A DNA stretch of 64,000 nt from Okapia johnstoni (GCA_024291935.2 CM044326.1:38334948-38398947); one strand, 5' to 3'. Shown: positions 11,838-23,440, numbered from the stretch's first letter. Notes: generated from the letters alone by a model not told the origin. Program-made: numbers and translations.

Positions 11838-12345
11838 CAGAGCAAAGTACCTGGGAATTCCACTTTCAGGAATTTTTCCTCTGTATTATATGACCTATGC
11901 ACAAGGCTGCTTGTTGTAGCTTTTTTATGTGTCTGTGTAATAGTGAAAAATTGCTATCAAGCTAAATGAATTTCATTAAATTAATCACAGCGTGACATAA
12001 TAAAGGGCTTCCCAGGTGGCTCAGGGGTAAAGAATCCGTCTGCCAATGCAGGAGAAGTGGGTTCAATCCCCGGGTCAGGAAGATGCCCTGAAGAAGGAAA
12101 TGGCAACCCACTCCAGTATCCTTGCCTGGGAAATCCCATGGACAGAAGAGCCTGGCGGGCTACAGTCCATGGGGGTCACAAAAGAGTCGGACATGGCTTA
12201 GCAACTAAACAACAATAGCAGTAACAGGTAATATGAAATACCAGACAGCTTGCAAAGATAGCTCCAGCACAGAAAGGTTTTGGAAATCTATTGGTGAAAG
12301 TCACTTGTGGAACAAAATGCATAGTTAAATTCCAGTTATGTAAAA
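11838..12345 (+). mobile_element. Ancient L1 (L1M type) 3' fragment, split by SINE
   Basis: 'gggaattccactttcaggaatt', 'aatagtgaaaaattgctatcaagc' and, after the SINE, 'gcttgcaaagatagctcc' follow the order of the L1M 3' UTR. The Bov-tA at 12004-12214 divides it. Confidence 0.65.
12004..12214 (+). mobile_element. Bov-tA SINE
   Basis: Near-consensus sense copy with tRNA-type B-box region 'gggttcaatccccgg' at about 12059, inserted in an ancient L1. Low visible divergence suggests a younger copy. Confidence 0.95.
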
Positions 12346-12349
12346 AATT

Positions 12350-12399
12350 AAAATAAATCAGATACGTGTATATGTGTATACACGTATCTGATTTATTTT
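12350..12399. repeat. Perfect 23-bp inverted repeat (hairpin)
   Basis: Left arm 12350-12372 and right arm 12377-12399 are exact reverse complements separated by TGTG, giving a 50-nt stem-loop. The arms carry a GATACGTGTATA core. It lies at the 3' edge of the L1M fragment. Too short for a typical microRNA precursor; origin unclear. Confidence 0.95.
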
Positions 12400-12984
12400 G
12401 ATCTCTGGTTCAAGGGCAAACTGTGTTTCCAACATGATTTGGCCATTAGAGATGGAGACCCTTTCTTATTGTAGCAACGGTTGGAAAACTTCAGCTGAAA
12501 ACTATTTTACATCTCAATTACTCATGATTAATATAATCAGATGGAATCAATTAATAAAGTCAAAATATACAGAGCAGATTAAAATAGCACAACCAGCACA
12601 CATAGTTACTCAGATATAAACAGAAGGGGAAGGAAACAGTGCACACACCCAGCAATGAACATTCGAGAGTGATGCGAAAAGTAACTTTGCCAGGTTAATG
12701 GCTGGTACATTATGCAGAACACAATCATTTTGTTGGGTGTACAATATTTTACTTTAATAAGCATGTAGGACAACATGGACAAGGAGATAAGGTGAAACCA
12801 CCAGAGATTTGGCAAACCCTGGTCTCAGAACCTGGCAATTAGAGAGAGAAGGAAGCAAACATTCATCTATCCCTCCAGCAGCGGCTTCATTTCTGCAGCC
12901 CTTCAGAAAGCCAGGGGAATCTCATGCAATTGGAAATTTACTCTTCTGTATTTTGAGGGTTTTCTGTATGGTTGTCTCAGGAAC
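12400..12984. other. Unassigned, mostly AT-rich DNA
   Basis: No repeat recognised with confidence, no coding frame. Several TAAT-type motifs between 12520 and 12560. Confidence 0.4.
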
Positions 12985-13345
12985 ATAATGGTGAGCATAC
13001 ACCATCAACAGTCCCTGCTTTAATGGCTGCAAAGACTAGTGGGCTAGTGTGGCAGAGACATGTGTTAATCAAATAGGTACCAGAGTCTGTGTATAATCAC
13101 GAACCGTGATGAAGAGGACAAAGAAATTTGTTTGGAAAGACAATGGTTAGAAATAAAAGATAGCATCCTCCAAACTGATGTTTGAACCCAGACTGAAGAA
13201 TGGATAGGAAAAAATGCAATTAACAACAATTAGCAAAGATGGGAAAAATAAAGTGAGAGTGGGGGAAGGGTGGAAATGTAAATGGGGGAAGAACATTCCA
13301 GGCACACAAAACAGAATGTTCAAAGGTCTGTGAGACCTTTAGGCT
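12985..13345 (-). mobile_element. Probable L2 LINE fragment
   Basis: 'gaacattccaggcacacaaaacag' and 'gttcaaaggtctgtgag' near 13290-13335 match the L2 body in antisense. The upstream part is weaker. Confidence 0.5.
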
Positions 13346-13440
13346 TACATTTATCAACTAGGGGGATTTGTACCGCTCTCCAAGATGGGTCGTTTTTGCT
13401 GTTTGATTGCCAAGTCGTGGCCAATGGGTAGATAACTCTT

Positions 13441-13540
13441 AATTTTCTCATTTTACAGGTACAAAGACTGAGGCACAGAGAGATTAAGTAATTTGTCAGA
13501 GATGCACAGAGGAGATCCTGGCAGTTGCTCTGTCAGAGCT
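13441..13540 (-). mobile_element. MIR SINE
   Basis: 'cattttacaggtacaaagactgaggcacagagag' is the antisense MIR core. It abuts a sense MIR at 13550, forming an inverted pair. Confidence 0.78.
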
Positions 13541-13549
13541 CAGCCCCAC

Positions 13550-13625
13550 CATCTGCTGTGTGACCCTGGCAAGTCACTTGCCCTCTCTGAGCCTCACTTC
13601 TCACCTCCGTGAAAGGGAACTGGCA
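13550..13625 (+). mobile_element. MIR SINE
   Basis: 'gctgtgtgaccctggcaag' plus 'cctctctgagcctcacttc' is the sense MIR core, head to head with the antisense MIR upstream. Confidence 0.75.
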
Positions 13626-13910
13626 GCAGAGATCACTAGTTTGCAGGAAGTCTTGCTCTTGCATTTGGAGGCTCTGGCAGGAAAGCATACCACTGTCTGA
13701 CACTAGGGTCATAGAGGAAGGTTCCAGGAGCCTGCATTCACAGGACCAGTGCTGGAGAGTGCAGCATGGTGCCTTACGCAGCCCTTGAGATGAGTGTGTG
13801 ATTTCATTCTCAGGCAAGGCTGCACAGGCCCACTTACAGACACCGAGATGAGGAAAGGCCACAGCTACTCCAGGATCGTGCAGCTAGTATTCTGTGTGTG
13901 CACGCGTGTG
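13626..13910. other. Unassigned with MIR trace and TG/CG repeat
   Basis: A weak antisense MIR may lie at 13780-13890. A TGTGTGCACGCGTGTGCAC alternating tract at 13893-13912 borders the next SINE. Confidence 0.4.
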
Positions 13911-14086
13911 CACAGTCGTTCAGTCGCATCCAACTCCTTTTGACCCAAGGGATTGTAGCCTGCTAGGCTTCTCAGTCCATGGGATTCTCCAGGCAAAAAT
14001 ACAGGAGTGGGATGTCATGCCCTCCTCCAGGGATCTTCCCCATCCAGGGATCAAACCCATGTCTCCTGTGGACCAGGTCTGAGCAG
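13911..14086 (-). mobile_element. Bov-tA SINE
   Basis: Antisense copy: 'gtcgttcagtcgcatccaac' tail end, 'ccatgggattctccaggca', then the degraded tRNA head to about 14086. Confidence 0.9.
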
Positions 14087-15054
14087 TTCTGCAGGTCACC
14101 ACAGCCACCACGTCCCTTTGTGCAGCATCAGCGGGGACAAGGTGCTTCCTGGGACTTTGCCCAGAGCACTGCCTCCTGGGCCACGCACCTGGAGCAGGGC
14201 TGTGTCTGCCAGAGAAAGGGGCACCTTGTCACATCCAGACAAGCTACAGTCCTGCCACATATTCCTTTTCTCAGCAAAGCCACCCTGAGGGCCCACTTTG
14301 CTGGAGTAAGATGGGTGTCCCCCAAGAGTCACCATATTTGGAGGAAAAGTAGAGACTGTCTTTGGTCTTCCCTGGGCCAACGTTCTTGCCAAGTACATGT
14401 GGCACGAGTCTTTCAAGCAAATGAATGACATTCCATCTCTCTCATTTTATCACCAGAGGTTAGCAAGGCCCGGGAGTTCCAAGTGGAGAAGTGACCCTCC
14501 AGACACAGCAAGGAAATGGGTCCAGGAGTCTCTGAGCCATAGAGAAAGCATCCAGGTGGGAACGTACGTGCCGAGGGCAATATTGACACCTGTGGTGCCA
14601 ATGTCCAACACTTTACCCTGTGCATCTCTATCCAAGGTGCAAAAGGAGGAGGTAAATGCAATGATGCCCACTGTCAGAGAGAAGGGTACACCCATTCATC
14701 CTTTCTGGGTGAGAAGATAAAGGAACGGGAATCAGAATCCCTCATGAAGGGAAGTGTGACCAATGCCCTGAGTGGGTCAGCAGAGGGGATGGTGGTTAAC
14801 TGTGTGGACCCTGGGCCAGACTTCAGGGTTCAGATGATCAAAGCTCCCATCTCTCCTCAGCTAGCTCTGTGACTGGTCAAGTCACCCACCACCATCAGCT
14901 TCTGTTTCTTAAACTTCAAAAGGCATTCCCACCGACTACTTTATAGAATTGTTCTTCAGCTGCAGTGGTGGAAATCAGGCAGTCTTGGTACCCATCTAAT
15001 ATGTTACCCAGCACGGTTATTACCTCCTGCCATTTGCCATGGTGTATGGATGCA
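14087..15054. other. Unique stretch with MIR fragment
   Basis: 14087-14780 has no recognisable repeat. Open frames occur in several phases on both strands, but none starts at a supported promoter or splice site and none resembles a known domain. 14795-14925 looks like a sense MIR ('gctctgtgactggtcaagtc'). Confidence 0.4.
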
Positions 15055-15231
15055 ACAGTTCAGTTCAGTCCTCAGTCGTGTCCAACTCTTTGTGATCCCA
15101 TGAACCGCAGCACGCCAGGCTTCCCTGTCCATGGATGTGACAGTCGGACCACGGACCATAAAGAAGGCTGAGGGCCAAAGAATTGATGCTTTTTAACTGT
15201 GATGATGGAGAGGACTCTTGAGAATCCCCTG
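15055..15231. mobile_element. BovB with internal inversion
   Basis: 15056-15133 is antisense BovB 3' end ('cagttcagttcagtcctcag' to 'ttccctgtccat'). It joins directly to 15133-15231, a more upstream BovB segment in sense orientation ('ggatgtgacagtcggacc' on). The two parts meet at a CAT overlap. This is the arrangement expected of a 5'-inverted insertion. Confidence 0.85.
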
Positions 15232-16414
15232 AGAGCTCTTGGGCAAGTCATTTTAGGAATTGCAAAGTGCTAAGAAAATTGAAAGACCACAGAACTGCCA
15301 AAAAAAAAAAAGTAATATTTCACAGTCGTAGAAGTGCTTGTCATAGAACCAACCAGCAAATGTGAGGCACTGTGGGTTAGCCACGTCAGACTTGGGTCCA
15401 AATCTGAAAGACTGTGGGCATGGGCACTGCCCCTTTGGCTTCACAGATGGGCAGGACGCTTGAGGGCAGCGCTGGGCCCCATGGTCACCTCACTGGTCAC
15501 AGCTTCCACAAATAGCAAGCCAGCATCTGCCTCATTTTCTTCTGTACCTTTAAGTCAACCTTGGAGGAGCTGATTGAAAAGTTGGAAGTGGGTTTCAGGG
15601 TCACTAGCTATTCATGGCAATGAATTCTTATAAAACAGAAAGAAAGAAATAGTTGCAGATCCTTTTAATCTGCCTCTCGCCAGCATCGCTTTGCTGAAAA
15701 GTTCTGCAGGTAGAGGCTGGGGCGCTGGAATTTAGGTCAATGACATTCATGCCGCCTCTTAGAATCTTTCTGCAACAAGCGCATGATTTCCTGTTATGAC
15801 TGTGGATCTCGCCAGCAGTGAAGTGACTGTAAAGGCTTCCATCCTGTTTGTTTATAATTCTTAACAATGGGCTTTTGGGGAAGGAGGGATCGACGTTGCA
15901 AACGCTCTGATGAGCGGCGCGGAGCAGGCGCATGATGCCACCTGAATAATGCATGCCCACTTTGTGTGTGTACCCGCCACAGGCCCGAATGCAGGATCAT
16001 GCCGCCGAAGGCTTTGAAACACCTGCTCTGAACAGCTCCAATGACAGCCAAGAGTTCAGATAAGATCTGAGCTCTGCCTCCTCCCTGCCACCCGGCTCAC
16101 CAGGCCGGCCCCATTTCCCTTTTTGCATTTAAAATAAGCTCTGAGACTAAGCCACTGAGAGATGCTGTCAAAGACGCCGCCGGCTTGCGTGTGGCTCTCA
16201 GTCCTTTCTCGTGGAGCCCCACCCGGTTCTCATACCTGCGCCGACAAGGCAAGGACAGCCTCCCGAGAGCCTGCCCCGTCCGTGTCCCCTGAGTCACCCT
16301 CCACGCAGAGGCACCTGGTAGCATCTTTCTAACAAAAAAAGGCCACTTGGGGCTGTTGCAGCCGCCAAGGCACAGGGCTTTGATTTCAGACACATCACAC
16401 TCCCTCCACCAGCG
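15232..16414. other. Unique block with CpG-enriched segment
   Basis: 15640-16290 has no transposon and an unusual number of CpGs for this window (about 25 by eye between 15880 and 16300), including a GCGGCGCGG run near 15914. It resembles a conserved enhancer or weak CpG-island-like element. No first exon is demonstrable. Confidence 0.45.
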
Positions 16415-16650
16415 TGCTCCAGTCTGGCTTGATACCTTTTAGTGGCTTCCCTTGACCGTTTGTCTCCATGATGTATTCAACCTTCTTAGCTTGGCACAGA
16501 AGACCTCTCATGACCTGAGTATCCACAGCCACACAGCCCCCTGGTCTCACCCAGGCACTGGGCTTCAGCCACTCCACCCTCTGAGTTTCTCTCTTGTCCT
16601 ACCTGCATCCTCATACCTGCTCCTCCTGTGTCTGTTATTCTTTCGATCCA
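16415..16650 (+). mobile_element. L2 LINE fragment
   Basis: 'tttagtggcttcccttgacc', 'cttcttagcttggcacagaag' and 'ggcttcagccactccac' follow the order of the L2 body on the + strand. Confidence 0.65.
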
Positions 16651-17183
16651 TCAACCCTGGCAGCAGCTACCACCACAACAATAAAACAGTGGTCAATACT
16701 CACGATTGATTAGTCAATATACACGTTCCTTTACTGAGCCCTCAAAACCACACTTTGAGGCATGTAGATTTCTTAACTCCGTCAAGAGGAAGCCCAGTGA
16801 GCCTCAGGGGGAGACATTTCTCCTCCAAGGTCACACAGCCAGATGGTTGGCAGATACAAGGGGCAAAGCCAACTTTCGTGGCCATTTGCTTGACCCTGAG
16901 CTTCATCAGATCTTTACCTTGGCTTAAAAATTGTCCAAGTTCCAGCAACTCTAAAATGCCAAATCTATGCTAGGTCCCTCCCCTCTTAAAATTCCCCCTC
17001 TGCCTCCTTTTTGTACAAGCTGAGATGGTCTCCCTCACCATGACCTCCCTTAAATCCCTCCTTCCAGAATCACAAGATAGAAGTCTATCTGCTTCACACA
17101 TCTACAATGTACTCATCAAAATTGGAATAATTCCCATCATCATATACCCACCTTATACTACATTATGACTATATATGAAAGAT
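16651..17183. other. Unassigned, MIR-like trace
   Basis: Around 16740-16870 an antisense MIR-like stretch ('aaggtcacacagccagatggttggcag') is visible. The rest is unassigned. Confidence 0.45.
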
Positions 17184-17337
17184 TGGTTCAATCCCTGGGT
17201 CAGGAAGATCCCCTAGAGGAGGAAATGGCATCCCACTCCAGTATTCTTGCCCAGAGAATCCCACAGACAGAGGAGCCTGGTGGGCTACAGTCCATAGGGT
17301 CCCAAAGTCAGACACAACTGAAGCGACTGAGCAAGCG
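17184..17337 (+). mobile_element. Bov-tA SINE, 5'-truncated
   Basis: Begins within the tRNA part at 'ggttcaatccctgggtcag' (B-box region) and runs to 'aagcgactgagcaagc'. The tRNA A-box side is missing. Confidence 0.92.
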
Positions 17338-17355
17338 TGCACACATGAATGATTA

Positions 17356-17412
17356 CTGGATTGGCCAAAACGTTCATTTGGGAAAACTAGATTGAATGTT
17401 TAGCCAACCCAA
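17356..17412. mobile_element. Mariner-type MITE relic
   Basis: Left end 'tggattggccaaaacgttc' and right end 'gtttagccaacccaa' are imperfect inverted repeats of the mariner kind seen in ruminants, 57 bp in total and flanked by TA on both sides (17354-17355, 17413-17414). Almost only terminal repeats remain. Confidence 0.8.
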
Positions 17413-17561
17413 TACTTTTTCCCAAAGTGTATACAAACTATAAAAAGTAAAAATCCAGCAGAACACCTGTACAACCCACCCAATTTAACACCTTATCCTG
17501 ACACCTCCTGTCATCAGCTGGAACAACTCATCTATCTTTCTCTTTTTTAATTTATTTTTTT

Positions 17562-17744
17562 CAGTCAGTTCAGTTCAGTCACTCGGTAGTGTCTGACTCT
17601 TTGCGACCTCATGAACCGCAGCACACCAAGCCTCCCTGTCCATCACCAACTTCCGGAGTCCACCCAAACCCATGTCCATAGAGTCAGTGATGCCATCCAG
17701 CCATCTCATCTCAGGCTTCGCATCAGGTGGCCAAAGTATTGGAG
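17562..17744 (-). mobile_element. BovB LINE 3' end with internal deletion
   Basis: Antisense 3' end beginning with the (CAGTT) tail. About 60-70 bp expected between 'gccatctcatc' and 'gcatcaggtggcc' are missing. Ends where a ruminant L1 begins. Confidence 0.9.
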
Positions 17745-18525
17745 TTTTTTTATTGAAGGAAAATTGCTTTACAGAATTTTGTTGTTTTCTGTCAAACCTC
17801 AACATTAATCAGCCATAGGTATACATATATCCCCTCTCTTTTGAACCTCCCTCCAATCTCCTGCCTCACCCCCCCACCCCGCCCCTCAGAATGGGAGAAA
17901 ATAATAGCAAATGAAACAACTGACAAAGGATTAATTTCCAAAATATGCCAGCAGCTCATACAACTCAATGCCAGAAAAGCAAACAACCCCCCAAAAAGTG
18001 GGGAAAAGACCTCAACAGACATTTCTCCAAAGAAGACATACAGATGGCTAACAAACACATGAAAAGATGCTCAACATTGCTCATTATTAGAGAAATGCAA
18101 ATCGAAACTACAATGAGATGTCACTTCACACCAGTCAGAATGACCATCATCAAATAGTCTACAAACAATAAATGCTGGAGAGGGTGTGCAGAAAAGGGAG
18201 CACTCTTGAACTGTTGGTGGGAATGTAAAATGATACAGCCACTATGGAAGAGGGTATGGAGATTCCTTAAAAAACTAGGGAAAAAAACACCAGATGACCC
18301 AGCAATCCCACTCTTAGGCATATACCCTGAGGAAACCAAAATTGAAAAAGACACATATATCCCATTGTTCAATGCAGCACTATTTACAACAGCTAGAACA
18401 TGGAAGCAACCTAGATGTCCATTGACAGATGAATGGATCAAGAAGTTGTGGTACATATACACAATGGAATATTACTCAGCCATAAAAAAGAACACGTTTG
18501 AGTCAGTTCTGATGAGGTGGATGAA
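17745..18525 (-). mobile_element. Ruminant L1, twin-primed (5'-inverted) copy
   Basis: 17745-17884 is antisense L1 3' UTR starting at a T-run. From 17885 the ORF2 3' coding region runs in the opposite (+) direction to 18525. Sequence is well preserved: 17945-18157 and 18206-18525 read as ORF2 C-terminal protein in one frame, broken by a TAG at 18155 and a frameshift near 17990. A dead, inverted insertion. Confidence 0.88.
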
Positions 18526-21500
18526 CTTCATCTGTCTTTTTATCACTTCCTTATTTTCTTTAGGGCTTTACCACTTGCCTGCAAATTAAGTTTCATTGCT
18601 GCCTGTTTTTGAGTTTCATATGAGTGGAATCGTCCTGAATGGGCTCTCTGGACAATATGCTATTTGCAGTGGTTGTGGCCTGTCTGTTGTGCATTTTTAT
18701 CTCCTATTGTTTCTGAGGTTCATCCTTGTTTTTATGGTTCCCTGTGCTTTATGTTCACTGTTGAACAAGCTTCTGTTGTGTGACCAGGACAGGATGTCCT
18801 TATGTAGTCTGCTCCGAGTATGTATTTGGGTTCTTGCCAGTGTTTTGGTAGGTCAAGCTTCTATGGACTGATTATTCCAGCTATTCATATACTGAGAGCT
18901 CTAGGGTGTATCCCAAAAGAGGAAAACAGTGTTGGGTTTATGGTGTGTACTTTTTCTTTCTATTTATTTAAAGAAATATTATATTGTAGTATATTATATT
19001 ATATTATATTGGAGTATAATTGATGGGGGCTTCCCTGTGGCTCAGTCGGTAAAGAATCTGCCCACAGTGCAGAAGACCTGGGTTGGATCCCCGGGTTGGG
19101 AACATCCCCTGGAGGAGGGCATGGCAACCCACTCCAGTGTTCTTGCCTGGAGAATCCCATGGACAGAGGAGCCCGGTGGGCTGCAGTCCATGTGGTCTCA
19201 GAGTCAGACACGACTAAGCGACTAAGCACAGCACAGCACAACCCATAGTTGGTTGACAATGTTGTGTTAGTTTCAGGTGTATAGCAAAGTAATTTAATTA
19301 TACATCTACAAGTATCTGTTCCTTTTCAAACGCTTTTCCCATTTAGGTTATTACAGAATATTGAGCAGAGTTGTTAATAGATAATGGTAAATTGCTTTGC
19401 AAAGCAGTTTTACCAATTTTCACCCTCTTGAAAAATGTAAGAGTCTCCTTTGCTCCCTGTCGTTTTGAAAATTTATTATTATCAATTATTTGAATTTTTG
19501 CCCTTCTAGTGGATATGAAATAGTATCTCATTATTATTCTAATTTTTATTCCCCTGTTTACCAGTGCACATCTCCTCCTCTGTCACTGGCCATTTGAAGT
19601 TCTGGTTTGGGGAAGTGTCTGTGTAAATCTTTTGACCGTTTTTCTATTAGGTCACTTGTGTTTTATTTTATTTTATTTTTTACAGATTTGTGGAGTTTCT
19701 TCATCCTGTATAGTAATCATTTTCAATTATATATGTTATAAATATCTTTTCCATTTTTAAAGATTTCCCTTTAGTTTTCTGTTTTCTGTATTTATTCCTT
19801 TTCTTTCATGGATTTTGCATTTTGTGACTTATTTAAGAACACTCTTCACATAAATTCATTTTATACATTATCCTATGCTTTCTTTTACATTTATAATTTT
19901 GCCTTTCACATGTAAGTGTTTTTTAACCTGAAGTTCACTTTTATCTGTTAATATATTGTGATGTAGAGTTCACATTTTTCTTGCAGATTATAAATTTTCC
20001 TCCACTGTGTATTTAAAATGTGTTATTTTCCACTGATCTGTTATGCTACTTCTGCACATAAAATAAACACATATACATAAGCACACACACACATACTCCC
20101 ATATTTCTGACTCTTAACCTGTTTCATTGGTTGGTTTGGATAACCCAGAAACAATATCATCCTGCCTTAATTACTATCATTAAAGTAATTACTGATATAC
20201 ACAAGCCAACCAACTTTGTTCTTCTCATTGAAGAGGATCCCCCTTTACCTGACACTTGCAATTTCCTATAGACTTTAGAATCAGCCTGTCAAATTCTATA
20301 CACATATCCACATACCCACAAAACCTGGTCTTCAAGTTATAGTGACTTTATAGACCAATTTGGAGAAGTTATCATATGTATCACATTGAATCTTCCAATC
20401 CATAGATCCATGTTATTTTAATTTCTATAGATCTTCTCATAATAATTGCTTTTCTAAGTTTCTTCATAAGGAGTTTAAATATATTTTGCTAGGTATATTC
20501 TTAAATTCCTTATATTCTTGATGTTATTAATAATAATATAGCTATAAAATTACATTATCTACTTATTATCTGTGCATAAACATGTCATTGAGTTTTGTAG
20601 ATTGAATTTGGAAATTTTACTAAATTCTTCTACTAATTTTCATTCCTGAAAGTGATCCTACTTGGACATAATGAATGATCCTTGTGATATAAGGTGGTAT
20701 TCTGTTTGCTGGTATTTTATTTAGGATTTTTTCATGTATGTTGACATGGAAATTGGCCTATAATTTTTATTTTCATAGAATGTGGGATTTTGGTATTGAG
20801 TTTACTCTGGTCCCAAAATTTGTTGAGGTGCAGATTACTCCCTAATCTGTAATAATTTATGTAAAATTGAGTTATTTGTTACTTGACTCTTTGGTAAAGC
20901 TTGTTGGTGAAGACTTCTAGGCCTGGAGTGCTTAGGCGGAGAGGGAAGATTTTTTGTTTTGAATAAATTTCCTTACTCATTATAGAGCTATTCATATTTT
21001 GTTCCTTTTGAGTCAGTTTTAGTAAATCATATTTTTCTAAGAATGTTTCCATTGTACTTGAAATTTAAAATTTATCACTGTGAAATTGTTTATAATTCCT
21101 TATTATAATTTCAATGTCTTCAGCTTAGCAGTAATATATCCTTTTGCTTTCACTCACTTCTCCTTACTCTCTTCTTTCTGTATCACTTTTATTTTCTTTT
21201 TCTCCTCAAATATCAGGCTTTTACTCTATCAACTCTCTCTATTCCACCCATTTTAATTTTACTTTTTTACTCTTTTTTTAAAAAATAATTTCCTTTTTGT
21301 AATTTCTTCTCTCTGTTATGGTGTGTTTCTTAACTTCCTAAACTGGAGAATAATTTCATTAGCTTTTTAAGTTTTTATCTTTGATGCAATAATCTTCTAT
21401 ATATAAAAGGAAATATAAAATTTTCCTCTACGTACTGCATTAGTTGTATCACACATATTTTGAAAGTTTTTAAATTAATATTTGGTTCTCAATATTTCTA

Positions 21501-21790
21501 ATTTCCATTATAATCACTCCTTTAATGTATGAGTTGTTTAAAACTGTATCTCTAGATGTCCAAAGATATAGTGAATTTTTAGATGTATTTTTGATGTTGA
21601 TACTAATTTATTTACATTGGGAGCAGAGACTGTAGGGTGAATGAGATTTACTTTTAGATTAGTATATGGTCAAGTTTTGTATATGTTCTGTGTATGTTTG
21701 GAAAGTATATGTAGTCTACAATTGTTGGCTAGAGTAGACTGTACATGCCCATTGGTTCAATTAAATAGTAATACTGACATATAGAGCTAT
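18526..21790 (-). mobile_element. Ancient antisense L1 (L1M type)
   Basis: Highly diverged but collinear with antisense L1: 3' UTR-like 'gagtttcatatgagtggaatcg' near 18609, 'attgaatcttccaatccat' near 20384, RT-region 'gtggtattctgtttgctgg' near 20693, and 'agtatatggtcaagttttg' near 21661. A younger L1 3' end (about 18965-19024 and 19240-19370) and a Bov-tA are nested inside. Open frames here are not genes. Confidence 0.72.
19025..19237 (+). mobile_element. Bov-tA SINE nested in L1 tail
   Basis: Canonical sense copy ('ggggcttccctgtggctcag' to 'cgactaagcgactaagcac'). Flanking 'gagtataattga' and 'gttggttgacaatg' are the two halves of one L1 3' end. Confidence 0.94.
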
Positions 21791-21834
21791 CATTCGTAAG
21801 ATTTATTTACAAATGCTCTCTATATGTTAATATA

Positions 21835-21985
21835 TGATTTCCACAAAATCTTATAAGTGAATCTTTATTATTTTATAGATTAGCAAAATTAGGAACACTT
21901 CCTAAGGTTCATAGCCTATGGTTCACAGCTAAACAAGTGCCTGTGTCAAGACTTGAACCCAGATAGTCTAGGCAATACTAACCAT
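21835..21985 (-). mobile_element. MIR SINE
   Basis: Antisense order: 'ttattttatagattagcaaa', then 'gacttgaacccagatagtct', the MIR tRNA-derived end. Confidence 0.6.
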
Positions 21986-22182
21986 ATCTATCAGTTACTA
22001 AGAGAAGCATGTTAAAAATTCCCTCCCATGATATTGAGTCTGTCAATTTCTCCTTGAAGTTGGCATTTTTGGCTTTATTTATGTTGAGACTATCTTTATA
22101 GAGCCATTAATTTAGGGAATTATTACTAGAACTTTTTAGCCTTATGAGGTGACACACCCTGGCCTTTTTTCGACCTTCTATA

Positions 22183-22228
22183 GGGCTTCACTAGTGGTAA
22201 AGACCCTGACTGCCAATGCAGGGGACAT
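22183..22228 (+). mobile_element. Bov-tA head fragment
   Basis: Only the tRNA-derived start 'gggcttcactagtggtaaag' to 'ccaatgcaggggacat' remains. The Bov-A body is absent. Confidence 0.75.
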
Positions 22229-22880
22229 AACGTAAACAAAAGGTACAGATATATTGTACAATAAACTGATAGATGCTTAGACCTGTCTCTTTTGCTTACA
22301 CTAGGTTCCCATAGAGCTGGAAATCGAACTTGACACTGCCCTCTTCATTTCTGTATTATTGTTCTTCATCCACCCTGTCTCAATCCCTAAAGCAGACTGC
22401 AGGTTACTTCTGACGTACAATTCTCAACAGTACTTTTCTGGAAATAGGTTTTCTAAAACTGTGGCATCCAGAAGAGGTTTACCATGGGAGAAACCAATTC
22501 CACTGGTGTTTGAAAAAATGTCTGCTCTGGCATTTCTGTTCTTTCCTCTCTGTTACTCTCTGCTTATTAATCCATACGACAAAATTTTATTCATGTTTTA
22601 TTAGTTTTGCTGCCATTTTTATATATGTGAATGGTTCAAATATTTAAAGAGAAAGGCATAAACATTCTCCCTTGAGCAGTATCTCTCCATTTCTTGGATT
22701 AAATCTACTAGTGATATCCCAGTGCCTTCTATGTTTTATCATTATTCTCTACAATTGCAAATATGGCCATAATTTCTGTCAGTAATGGGATTGTGCAGCT
22801 TGAGTGTCTGTGCTTAACTAGCCATCAAGAAATCTTGATTTCACTGTGATATCAAGAAGGCCTTTATTGAAATTCTATTA
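22229..22880. other. Unassigned DNA
   Basis: No confident repeat. A frame at 22359-22604 is open but lacks supporting splice sites or recognisable domains. Confidence 0.4.
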
Positions 22881-23135
22881 GTCATAGTTAGCAATAGTGA
22901 TAGCTCACATTTAGTGAGGCTTCCCCAAGTGCCAGAGACCACGCTAAGAGGTAAAAGTGCTAACGCATTTCATCACTGCAGCACCCCTATTACTGTCTCC
23001 ATCTTCAGATGAACAAATTGAGGCACAGAGAGGATAGTTTTCCTTTTTTAAATAAATTCATACAACCTAGTAAATGGTGATTCCAAAATTCACACCCAAG
23101 CCAACTAGCCCCCAAAGTCCATGCTTTGAACCACT
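22880..23135 (-). mobile_element. MIR SINE, near full length
   Basis: Antisense MIR from 'gatagctcacatttagtgag' through 'gaacaaattgaggcacagag' to 'cactatataat', all blocks in the expected order. Confidence 0.87.
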
Positions 23136-23264
23136 ATATAATTTTTGCTGTTTTCCTGATCTGATTTCAAGAATTTAGTTTTCATTTAAATGTACAGTGT
23201 TATTTAAGGTGAACATCTCTGTGATTCTAAAAATATTTTAATACAGGCGATTCTATTTGTGTTA

Positions 23265-23440
23265 ACTATAAGGCTTGACATTTACTGAATATTTTTATTT
23301 TACATAACCTATTTGAAATCTTGCTACTGTTTTAAAGGTGGTGTAACAGCCTTGTTTACAAGGATAGAGACTGAGATTTGACAAGGTCAAGTAACTTGCC
23401 TAGGTTACAGAATGATAATTCGGCAACAGCTCAACAAACT
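23265..23440 (-). mobile_element. MIR SINE
   Basis: Second antisense MIR close to the first: 'gacatttactgaatattt' start and 'aggtcaagtaacttgcctag' core. Confidence 0.7.

Noticed and set aside
13979..14431. Overlapping open frames on both strands
   Set aside because: Begin in a SINE; several frames open at once reflects stop-poor composition, not coding selection.
18206..18589. Possible protein gene
   Set aside because: It is the C-terminal end of L1 ORF2 in an inverted, 5'-truncated copy with a frameshift and a stop upstream.
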